Source of the DNA: Congeria kusceri
Taxonomy: Eukaryota; Mollusca; Bivalvia; Myida; Dreissenidae
DNA length: 64,000 nucleotides
NCBI GenBank assembly: GCA_027627225.1
Contig: CM051024.1
Coordinates: 48,580,547 to 48,644,546, forward strand
Direction: 5' to 3'
A program made the position numbers and the translations under genes. The notes under the pieces are model-generated. The model was given only the letters and a program-made list of their open reading frames with translations. It did no database searches and was not told where the DNA came from. Of this stretch, positions 12,501 through 24,900 are shown in pieces; within the stretch, counting starts at the first letter, position 1, and every line of letters begins with the position of its first letter.

Positions 12501-15500
12501 TCATTATATGGCATGGTACCGCAAAATATTATATGGCATGGTACCACCGCATGACATGGCTGTTTCATTATATGGCATGGTACCGCAAAATATTATATGG
12601 CATGGTACCACCGCATGACATGGCTGTTTCATTTTTTATATGGCATGGTACCGCAAAATGTTATATGGCATGGTACCACCGCGTGACATGGCTGTTTCAT
12701 TATATGGCATGGTACCGCAAAATATTATATGGCATGGTACCACGGTATAATAGCGCAGAGTGATTCTCAAACAAGATTTTCATTTCTGTAAATAAATGTT
12801 CAAATTGAATTATTTTACCCGTTGAATCAATGACAAACACATGCAAAATTGGTTTTCAGAGCTCATAACATGAATCCAGCTGAGATGTGGTTAAGTTTTC
12901 TGTCACTACTAAAACACACCATTCATTTCCTGATCAAACAGTCCATTGTTACCTCACACAACCATACATGTAGCTGGGGTACCAGGTAATTCAAAACCTC
13001 ATATGACTAATGATTTAATTTCCCTCTGGATTTTATTTTCATCTGGGCTAATCAATATGGTCTCCACCTGGTCATAAACCAGATGAACTACAACCAGAAT
13101 GCTTTTACAATATTTAATTTACTTGCAAAGCTGTAAGACACATGTGTAACTGGTGGGAGTAAATTAATGCTCTGCAGTTCCATGTCATAATTTGTAGACA
13201 GGGGCTCAATTTGATAATTTGTGAATCTGGACAATTCCAGAGGGGTTTTGCAAAAATAACAAACCAACCTATTTTACTAAAAGCTCATAATAGTTGTACC
13301 ATTTTATAAAGAGTTGTAAACAATCAGTATGTTTGTTTGTTGTGTTTTTGTTGTTATTGTTGTTGTTGTTGCTGCTTCCAATAATAAGTTCAATTTAAGC
13401 TTGTAAGTCTTTCAATAATATGGGGAAAAAAAGAAACAAAAAGTAGTTATGTACATATTTATTTATAACACCAGTATAACATGGAAAAGATGTAAGTTCA
13501 ATTTTAACCTGTTGTAATATTTTGTAATGGATGACTGCAATTAAAACAAGTACCCAGTACCTATTCAGTAAAAATGTGAAACAATATGGTTGATATTACA
13601 ATTCAGTTATGTTGTTGTTGTTTTTTTGTGTTCTGACACTGTTTTGTTTTTTGTTGTTTTTGTTGTTGTTTGTTTTTTGTAGGAGGGGGGGAGGGTATTT
13701 ACAACTATTTGAGAAAAGGACACCTGTTTTGTATATTTGTTTAAACGCCACAAGTTATCTGACCAGATTCTAAAATAAATACAAGTGGGCTATGATGGCC
13801 CAAAGGGCTCACCTGAGTACTGGCAAAGATAAAAGCCTTACTGTTGTGAAAGGCTTGTGGGAATGTATGCCATAATGTCCTTAAATAATTTGTCTAGCTG
13901 ATTACTCTCATACATTCAACAAGTAAGAACCTGGATATATTTTCTCTACTCTGGTTTCCAACTTTTTTCGCAGGCAATTTCAGAGGAATAGTGTTAATGC
14001 TGCAACTCTGAAAGATAATGGTTTCAAAAGAGTAGCGTGCATTGCCATTTACCCATCCTATATTCAAATTTGCTTTATATTTTATGGTCATAGACAAATT
14101 GCGCAAGTTTGGTCCAGACTGGTTGAAAATCGAAGTCCCTGTCTTGCAACAAATTCATGTTTGCATTCATTTTCACAATAAAGGGGACATAACTGCTGTG
14201 TTCATGGCCTGTCTTATTTGCTGCTTGTGTTGAAATCTTATGGCTATACAAAACATGTGGAAGTTTAATCAAGATTGAATAAAAAATGAAATCTCGATGC
14301 ACAAAAAAGGCAATGTTTGCTCTCTTTTTTCACAAAAAAGGCAATTTTTGCTCTTTTGTTTACTAACAAAGGGGCCATAACTCCAATGTTTGTTGCTCAA
14401 TCCGACCCATTGTTGGCTTCTGCTGCAGTCGTATGATCACATACAAACTGTGAAAGTTTGGTAAAGATTGGAAGAAAGTCTCTATGAAGAAAAGAGGCAA
14501 ATTTTCCCCTTTTTTCACTTACAAAGGGCCATAACTCTAGTGTCTGTGGCCTAACCTTACCCATTTTTTGCTCCTGCTGAAATCTTTTGGTCACACAAAC
14601 TGTGGAAGTTTGGTCAAGATTGAAAGAAAAATGAAGGCTTAATCAAGGTAAAATGGCAGTTTGGGCCTATTTTTCAACAAAAAAATGGGGCATAATTCTG
14701 GTGTTTGTGGCTCAATCTGACACAATGTTGACTTCTACTGTGATCTTTTGATAATACACAAACTGTGGAAGTTTGGTCAAGATTGGTAGAAAAATGAAGT
14801 CTCTATGAACGAAAAAGGCAATTTTGCATTTTTTCCCACAAACAAGGGGCCATAACTCTAAGATTTCTGGTCCAATATTGCCCATTATCAATACCAACCG
14901 AGATTTTATGGTCATTCACAAACTCTGCAAGTTAGGTCAAGATGGAACAAAAAATGTAGTCTTTATCGCGATAACGGTAGAAATTGTTGACGGAAATCGC
15001 CGGAGTTGTCCCCTATACCAATAGCTCATCGAGCACTTCGTGTTCAGGTGAGCTAAAAAGGCCAAGAAAAAAAAATATATTGATCTGACCATGTAATATC
15101 AGCTGGAGTGTATAACACAAGTGGTACTTACTGAATGATGCAGACCTAATAAACAATCTGCACTTAAGAGCGTTATTAAAAGTGGGGGAAAGTCATAAAA
15201 TTCACCACCATTTATACCTCTAACCGCATCGAGAGCTCATTTATATCAAGTACTTCCACATTTTTCGTTCTCAAGGAAGTCTAATCGGTGTTTGCGCTTT
15301 CCTTCCTACTGATGAAGGTTGTGATATGTAACACATATTTATAACTTTATGCCAAACGTCATTTAAACTAGAATTTTGTAAATAGACTTGTTTGTTTTCT
15401 TTCTTCTTTTTTTTTTGTTGGGTTTTATTGTTTTTTTTCTTTCTGTCTTGATGACTGTTGAAGAACACTCTTGATATGTTGCAAGATCAGAAAGACATTT

Positions 15501-18500
15501 ACAATTTCATTAAAACTTGATAAATAAAGATGTCCTCCCCTTTGTAAAATTTCTTGCAAATTGTGCACTAATATGATCACAAAAAGTTGGCTTTACACCT
15601 GGATTGTTTGCTCCCTTTTAGCAATTGTTGGCAATATTTTCATAAAATGAAGCTGTTTAAATAATAATGATGTACCTGCCGACGTGTATACTACACAGTG
15701 TGCATACGAAACTATCCGTATGAGAGATCACTCAGCTTTGTTGTAAAAGAATGAATACATGTACAACTTAGATGTATTTCCTCATATTTAAAAATATAAA
15801 GATGAGTGTATCTTAAAGGGACCTGTTCACAGATTGGCTAAATGACGATTTTCAAACTTTTTGTCACAGATTCGAAAAATCAAAGAATAGTGGGTATACA
15901 GAGCGAAATAACACTACTTACCTAGAAATATACTGTAAATACCGTGTCGTTAATGAGTAATCATAAGTTGAAATGGATAAATAATAAAGCGGTTGTAACG
16001 ATGGAGCAATAAGTGTTCCTGTTGTTTTCTTTGCAGACTTTTGATCCGGATGTGAGGTTCGAACCTCGGTGGGAGCAACTTTTTTTCTTTTCTTTTTAAA
16101 GTACTTGAGCTTTTTTTTTCAGATGCTTATATTTGACAAGTTAAGACTATTAATGGCATATTTCAACAAGAGGGCCATGATGGCCCTAGGTTGCTCATCT
16201 GAGTTAAAGGCATCATAATAGCTTATAACAAGAGGGCCAAACGGCACGAAAGCACTTACCCGAGTATAAAGATCTGGGCCTTGCATTTCAGGAGAAGATT
16301 TGTATAATCTATATAAACCATGTGACCCACAGGGCATGGCCACTTTCTACCCCAGGGGTATAATTTGAACAATATTTGTAGAGGACCACAATACAATGTT
16401 CGTACCAAATACAAAACCTCGGGCCTTGCGGTTTCAGAGAATAAGATTGTTAAAGTCATTTTGCTATTTAAGTCTATACAAGCCATGTGAGCCAGAGGGT
16501 GTGGGCAGTTTGACCAGGGGCATCATTTGAACAAACTTTGTAGAGGACCACTAGAGGATGTCACATATCAAATATGAAACCTCTAGGCCTTGCAGTTTCG
16601 GAGGAAAATATGTTTAAAGTCATTTTGCAATTTAAATCTATATAAACCATGTGAGCCCCTGATGTGGCCAGTTTTGACCCCAGGGGCATCATTTGAACAA
16701 TCTTTGTAGAGGACCACTATACAATTTTACATACCGAATATGAAACCTCTAGGCCTTGCAGTTTCAGAGAAGAAGATTTTTTAAGTCATATTGCTATTTA
16801 AGTCTATATAAACATTGCAACCCCCGGGGTCTGGATATTTTTGACCCCAGGGGCATCATTTGAACAATCTTTGTAGAGGACCACTATACAATGTTACATA
16901 CCAAATATGAAACCTATGGGCCATGCAGTTTCAGAGGAGATCATTTTTCTATATACGTCTATATAAACCATGTGAGCCTCGGGGTGTGCCTAGTTTTGAC
17001 CCCAGGGGCATCATTTGAACAATCTTTGTAGAGGACCACTATACAATGTTACATACCAAATATGAAACCTCTGGGCCTTCCGATTTCAGAGAAGAAGATT
17101 TTAAAAGTCATATTTCTATTTAAGTCTATATAAACATTGTGACCCCAGGGTAGTGGCCAGTTTTGACCCTAGGGTAATCATTTGAACAATCTTTGTAGAG
17201 GACCACTATACAATGTTACATACCAAATATGAAACCCATGGGCCTTGCGGTTTCAGAGGATAAGATTTTAAAAGTCATTTTGCTATTTAAGTCTATATAA
17301 AACATGTGAACCTCGGGGTGTGGCCAGTTTTGACCCCAGGGGCATCATTTGAACAATCTTTCAAGAGGACCTACATACAAAATATGAAACCTCTGGGCCT
17401 TCCGGTTTCAGAGATGATTTTTTGATATTTAAGTCTACATAAACCATGTGACCCCCAGGGCGTGGCCAGTTTTGATCCCAGGGGCATCAGTTGAACAATC
17501 TTTGTAGAGGACCACTATACAATGTTACATACCAAATATGAAACCTCTGGGCCTTGCGGTTTCTGAGAAGAAGATTTTTAAAGTCATTTTGCTATACAAG
17601 TCTATATAAACCATGTGACCCCCGGGTCAGTTTTGACCCCTGGGGAATAATTTGAATAATGTTTGTAGAGGACCACTAGAGGATGTCATATATCAAATAT
17701 GAAAGCTCCAAGCCTTGTGGTTTCAGGGAAGAAGATTTTTAAAGTTTTCAGTTTTGGTGTGTAAGTGAACCTTGGTGTTAAAACAGAACGTACTTAGTAT
17801 GCTGCTTACAGTAAAAACTGCAAAAACTGGAAGTCTTTGGGACAATCTCAAATGACTCAGAATTGTAAAAACGTGTTATTATTCTGCATCTTTACGCAGA
17901 GTAGAGCTGATATTGCACAAAGCTACTCCCAGCACGTGCCCCACTGATAGCTTTATCGAGTGATGCAAAGTAATTGGTCCCAGAAATTTCGTGCAATACA
18001 CAGGTTTACACTGCATCGACTTTCGTCAGACTTGATTGTTCAAACTCTACAAACTGCAAAAGCCGAGCCCAGCTAGAGTTGGTAGAGCGTTGGGCTTTCT
18101 ATTTGGGGATCGTGAGTTTGAACCCCAGCCTGGCCACATAACTTGTGTGGGGATTGGTCATTTCTACGGCCATTCTCCCCTTACCCCCATTCTCCCTTTA
18201 GTACCGGTAACCCGCTAAGATCGACTATGCTTGCCCAGGAAAAATGTGAGTAGGTTCACTGACCGCTATGATATGACTGAAATACTGTTAAAAACGGCGA
18301 AAAATCCAAACAAACAAAAAAAAACAACAACAAAAATGAATTGCAAAATATGTTTGTTTCATGTGAGACCAGTGTTTGTTTTCACCTTTGGGGGAAAGGT
18401 GGCGGGGCGCTACAGATGGAGAATTTTGTTTGGATTTTTCGCCTTTTTAAACAGTATTTCCGTCATATCACGGCAGTCAGTTAACCTACTCACACTATTC

Positions 18501-18954
18501 CTGGGCAAACTTAGCTGATCTAAGCGGTTTATCAGTACCAAGTGCACATACTTATGCGAGTAACTTACAACTGCCCTACTTAAATCAGAGGTGGGCAGAG
18601 AATGGCCGTAGAAATAATTTCATGACTAATCCCCACAAAAGTTATGTGGCTAGGCTGTGGTTCAAACTCACAATCCCCAGACTGACGGTCCAGCACTCTA
18701 CCAACTGAGCTAGCCAGGCCCAGTGTGTGTGTAAAGCAAAATGCCTATTGTATATGTAAGTTGATAACCAATGCTGGGATCTCACTAGGATTTTAAAATA
18801 GGAGTCCTGGGACTCCTTTCCCCTAAAAAGTAGGAGTCCCAAATAGAAAAGAAATAAAAGTGAGGGATGTGACACACGAGAGGGAATGGACTTTTTACAA
18901 TTGATACATTTATACAACATATATCAGTTATAAATAGAATAATAATCATGATAA

Positions 18955-18988
<34 letters not shown>

Positions 18989-21900
18989 TATTATTATTGG
19001 GTTATGTAATTATAATGATAATAATACATAATACTTAATCATGTCTTATAAAACAATATTGTTGTACCAATAATTAATTTTAAAACAGGTAAATTCTGGA
19101 CAATTAGCAATTGATGGTCTAAACTTGTTAACTGATGTGTAGGCCTAGTAAATAGTCATGATACATCGATAACAGTACAGCAGGCAGGTATCAAAGCGTA
19201 AGTTACTGTCAAGTAGTGTAATTGTGAAACAGGCTTTACAACACAAAAACGTATGAAAGGTGCAATTATTGGTGATATTGAACACCTAATTATGTGTTTG
19301 CATGTGTTTTACATATGTTTTGTGATCTGTAAAGTCGGCGATGAAAATTTTCGCGGGGTCGCGAAAATATGTGACACTGCAAAATTTTGTACTTAAATTG
19401 CCGCCAGTATTGTTAATTTATGTCTTGTCATAGGTGTTATATACTAGAAAGTTCCTTAATATATGATTATTGAACAATGCTTGTATATTCCTGTCAAAAT
19501 TCAGCCCTAGATTTTCGTGTAAAATTTCTGTCAAAACAAATTCTCCTATCAGTATCACCGCATTAACTCAATTTACTGAGATTTAGTTGTTATTCATGAA
19601 ATTTGATTGGCAGTATAAATTAATGAAATCAGCTCATTTAACAATGTTGTTTGTTTTAAGTTGTCAACTATGTTCTAATTGTTCTTAATTGGGGACGCCT
19701 TTTGTCACATTTCCGCGATTTCGCACATTCTAATTGACTTATGGATTAACGCACAACAATGTGTGACAATGTAATTTACCAATGAAAATTAACAGTAACT
19801 GTCTGGAATGGTGTGGATGGAGCTAAGGGACTGCTGTGGGTGGAGCTAAAGGACTAGACTTTGACAGCTGCAGTGTGTACTGGGGCCGATATTGATTTTG
19901 TCGCGACTACTGCCGAGTTTACTGCAGGCACTCATGTATGTGTCAAGTAACAGAAAGCGAAAAAGCATGCGTCCCAAGGACTCTTGGCATGGGTTTGACA
20001 TGCGTCCCAAGGACTCCTGGCATGGGTTTGACATGCGTCCCAAGGACTCTTGGCATGGGTTTGACATGCGTCTCCTTTTGAAAAATGCGTCCAAATATGC
20101 TTGATTTTGTGTTTCGGAGATCCCTGCAATGGTACGCTTAGTTCAGTGACAGACAAGAACACATGCATTATGTCAGTACAACAACCGGTATGGTAATTAA
20201 GAACACCTCATGTTCAGTGACAGACAAGAACACATGCATTATGTCAGTACAACAACTGGTATGGTAATTAAGAACACCTCATATTCAGTCACTGACAAGA
20301 ACACATGCATTATGTCAGTACAACAACTGGTATGGTAACTAAGAACACCTCATGTTCAGTGACAGACAAGAACACATGCATTATGTCAGTACAACAACTG
20401 GTATGGTAATTAAGAACACCTCATGAGGCTTTATAAACAAACATTTTTTCTTCAAGGGACGTATCAATTGAGAATTCACATTGAAGCATTGTTAATTAAC
20501 AAATGGTCTTTTTTATATAAACATTGACAAACATATATTTTTCATTTTATGCTAAGTGATGAAATCTAGCAAAAATATCTGTGAGATAAATACCCCGGTA
20601 CTTATATCACACACTGTGCTGGACTACATTGTTTAAATGTAAAAAAATACTCCATAGCATAAAACAAGAAATGTCTTTAAAAAAGACAATCGGCGTTGAA
20701 ATTAATATTGAGATGTCATTTAAAAATTATCTAAACAGACGGCCAAGATGATCGGTTACGTGACTTCTCAGACCCCAGATTTTTTGGTCCCCACCAATAT
20801 TAGGAGACTTATTGGATCCCAGATATTTCGGACACTATAAGAAAACTTCTTGGACCAAAAAGTTAAATCATTATTATCTATGCCGTGTTTCCACCAGAGA
20901 TATACGAATAACCAAAATAATTTAGGTTAAAATAATTGTTATCTGAATTTGTCAAGCCAATTTAACAAATTAACAATGTAGGAAAATTATTTCGGGAATG
21001 AATTTAAATAATTATGCATCACACGAGTCTATATAGTTATTTATAGTACCTGTAATATTTATACTGTGTATCCCAATAAAAAGCTATAGTCAGGGAACAT
21101 TCAGCGATTTTTGAAATGTTAAGACTTTATTTTTGATAACGCAAACATAAAAATTCATTAGACTATGGCGATTTTAAATTATATCAGTAGAACTATGATA
21201 TATCAAGGGCTCCTGTGTATAATTAGTATTGCAAATTGTGTATTCATGCTACGCGAATAACAATTAGACGCATTCCGAATCTTCTTTCATAACATTTTAT
21301 CTATAGAAAATGTAGCATCTTTTTACAGATTAAATAACATCTACTGGAGAAGTTGATAGAAAGATGCAATTATAAATAATCGTTAATAAATCGTAACCAC
21401 AATTTTAAATCAAATTAACAGTAAGTTTATAAATATAAATTCCCCATTTATTGAAATTTTTAGGTGTATGATTCTCTGAACGCTATTATTGATGCATGTA
21501 CGAGTATATATTAACACAGCTATAAAACGGCTGCTAGCTACGCGTGCTATTTTTAGAATGACACTACTGTTTCTGGAATGTGATGAACTCGCTAGAATCA
21601 ATGGGCTACATGGAACGGCAAATCTATGAATGAGATTTAGGAATAGGAACATTGCACAATTGCTATTTATAGAGCGTAACGCTTATATAAATGTAGGCTA
21701 AACAAAATAGCTATTTCGTTACGTGAATGAATATAGCATTCTGTTTATGGCATACAATGAGAAAATATGTTCATAATTAGACTCAGTTCTAGAGTATATG
21801 TCGAGAATATGTTTATAACTTCATTTTAACTGCTTATGTAAACAATTATGTTATTTTTTAATCCCCAAAAGTATTCAACAGTTATTGGTATACGTTAAAC

Positions 21901-24900
21901 CATTGTTTGAAGTTTGCATTCCCTAAAATTAGAAAATTTGCCATATTCTATTGGCATTCAATTTTCCCGCTGCATAATTATCGCAAGAAATCTAGGTCAA
22001 AAGTGATCTTAGACAGCTACGCCGAATAAGAAAATGTGTTTCTTTTCAGTGTGATAAACGTTATATCATTACTGGAAAGGGAAACAATTTACATATTTTC
22101 ACTCGCGCAAGTTAGATGAAAAATGAAGTCTCTATCCTAAATAATGTCCATTTTTGTATATTTGTTTCACAAACAAAGGGCAATAAATCTGGTGTTTCTG
22201 GCCCGATTTTGCTTTTCTTTGACTTCACCTTTAATCTTATGGTCACTGACAAACTGTGCAAGATTGGTGAAGACTGGATGAAAAATGAAATCTCTATCCT
22301 GAATGATGTCCATTTTTATATATTTTTTCACAAACAAAGGGCAATAACTCCAGTGTTTCTGGTCCGATCTTGCTTATATTCGACTTCAACTGTAATCACA
22401 TGGTAATACACAAACTGTGCAAGATTGGTGAAGATTGGATGAACAAGAGCTGTCAGTGGACAGCGCGGTAGACTTTTCCAAGTATTTCAGTTGGTACATA
22501 TTTTGGATAGCGAAAGTGGCATAAATTTGTTAAAATATAATATTTTAAAGTGAAGCCTTTTAAGGTTTATAAATTTTTGGAACAAAAACGTTAACCACAA
22601 AGTCTATGTAAAAAGTGGGCTAACTCTGTCAAAATACAAAACAGAGTTATGGGTAATGTTGCCTCTGATACTAGAGTTGATGACAAAGGTTAGTTCCAAG
22701 TTTCAAGTGAATAACTTATGTAGTTTTGAAGTAACAAAACTTTTGAATATAAACTTTAACCAGAAAATCTATGTGAAAAAGGGGCATAACTCTGTCAAAG
22801 TACAAAACATAGTTATGGGTAATGTTGCCCCATATACTAGAGTTGATAACAAAGGTTAGTTCCAAGTTTCAAGTGAATAACTTATGTAGTTTTGAAGTTA
22901 CAAAACTTTTGAATATAAACTTTAACCAGAAAATCTAAGTGAACAAGGGGCATAAATCTGTCAAAATACAAAACAGAGTTATGGGGAATGTTGCCCCTGA
23001 CACTGGAGTTGATGACAAAGGTTAGTTCCAAGTTTCAAGTAAATAACTTATGTAGTTTTGAAGTTACAAAACTTTTGAATATAAACTTTAACCAGAAAAT
23101 CTAAGTGAAAAAGGGGCATAACTCTGTCAAAATACAAAACACAAGGGGCATAAATCTGTCAAAATACAAAAAAGAGTTATGGGTAATGTTTTCCCTGACA
23201 CTGGAGTTTGACAAAGGTACATTCCAAGTTTCAAGTGAAAAACTTATGTAGTTTTGAAGTTATGAGACTTTTGAATAAAAACTTAAACTAAATTCAGACG
23301 CGGACGCCGATGCTGGGTTAAGTAGGAAAGCTCACCTATTCTTCGAATAGGCGAGCTAAAAATGAAGTCTCCATCCTGAATAATGTCCATTTTTGTATAT
23401 TTTATTAATAAACAAAGGCCAATAACTCTGGTGTTTGAAACATGATCTGGCCCATTTTTGGGTATGCAGAGATTTGATGGTCATACACAAACTGTGAAAG
23501 TTTGGTTAACCCTTGCAGTGCTGAATTGTTTTATGACAAATATAAATAATACTATGGGTGTACTAAAAGTGCTGTAAAATTAACATAACATGTACAATTT
23601 ACACAAAAATTGAACTGTAGAATGGGTATATGATGACCTTCCCAACTGATGAAAAAAAGGAACTTTACTATCAATCAGTAACCATGGTTACCATGGTAAC
23701 AATAAAATAACTAAAAAGAACATTTTTTAAGGTTTTTGTTTCTTTTTATTCATAACTAATATGTTCTTTAAGAATTGAATTTTGATAGTTAAAAAAATGT
23801 CCTTTAAACAAATAAACACAAAACGACATCCTTTGGTGAGTGTAGATGCAAATGAAGTACACCACCTAACAACCACCTAACAGCAACATTTTACTTACGC
23901 CAATACAGATATTGAAATAGAGCAATTCTAGTATAATGCATCAGGAAGCATCTCATGCACTATTGCTTTTATTAAAAAAATACAATCTATCGTGAATTGG
24001 ATGGAAAATAAAGTCTATATGTTGGACAAAGGCATTTTTGACCTTTTTGCATGAAAAAGGGGCTTCAGAAAAGGGGCAATAACTCTAGTGTTAGTGGTGT
24101 GATCTGGCCCAATAACAAAGCCATCCGAGATTTAATGGTCATACACAAACTGTGCAAGTTTGGTTAAGATTGGATAAAAAGTGAAGTCTCTAGCGTGAGA
24201 ATGAACCAAATATTTGACAGTCAACGGCAGACGCAGGAGAGGTCCCCTATACCAATAGCTCACCAAGCACTTTGTGCTCAGGTGAGCTAAAAATGTATTT
24301 AAAAAATTTACATGATGTACCGTAAGGCACAGAGGTGACATTGTGTAGAGTATCAAAAAATAATTTGTGTTTTTGCATACATTTTCTTAATAATTTCACC
24401 ATCATGTTGTCACAACTCGAACAATATCTTTGATCTATAATTGTTGAGAATTAAGTATCTTGTTTTTCATAGTCGTTCATAAAGAAACATAAAGTTGATA
24501 TGGCCCCTTTTAACCTTTAAACCCTTAAAGCTGAAACTTCATGCAATAAAAACATCTAGGAATAAAGAATAACACGTTTAACATATATGTAACAAAACTG
24601 ATAACAGCAGCACTTTTTTTTCGTATCATAATAAAAAGCAGACAAATATCTATGAATATATTTTTTAACAACTGTAAAAAATGTAAAGAAAATTTAATGT
24701 ATGAGCTGATGTTATGTTTTGGCAAGTCACACATCGTTTTTTTTAAGCTGTTTTTTAAGCAACTGTATTTTATTTTTTTAATGAAAATAATTATATTATT
24801 ACAAAGTCAAACACTTGTATAAATATCATCACACGTCTGTAACTGGGTTGCGGTTTTATTTATTGTCAAGCACCGGTTTCCTGTTGCTACTGAGTTGAAA

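Noticed and set aside
11594..12763. Series of plus-strand frames with MAWYHR/TWLFHY repeats
   Set aside because: Frames drift between copies of the 64-bp unit, which is not a multiple of three. Composition is that of satellite DNA.
18231..18518. 95-codon plus-strand frame
   Set aside because: It runs through two SINE tails and a MITE fragment.
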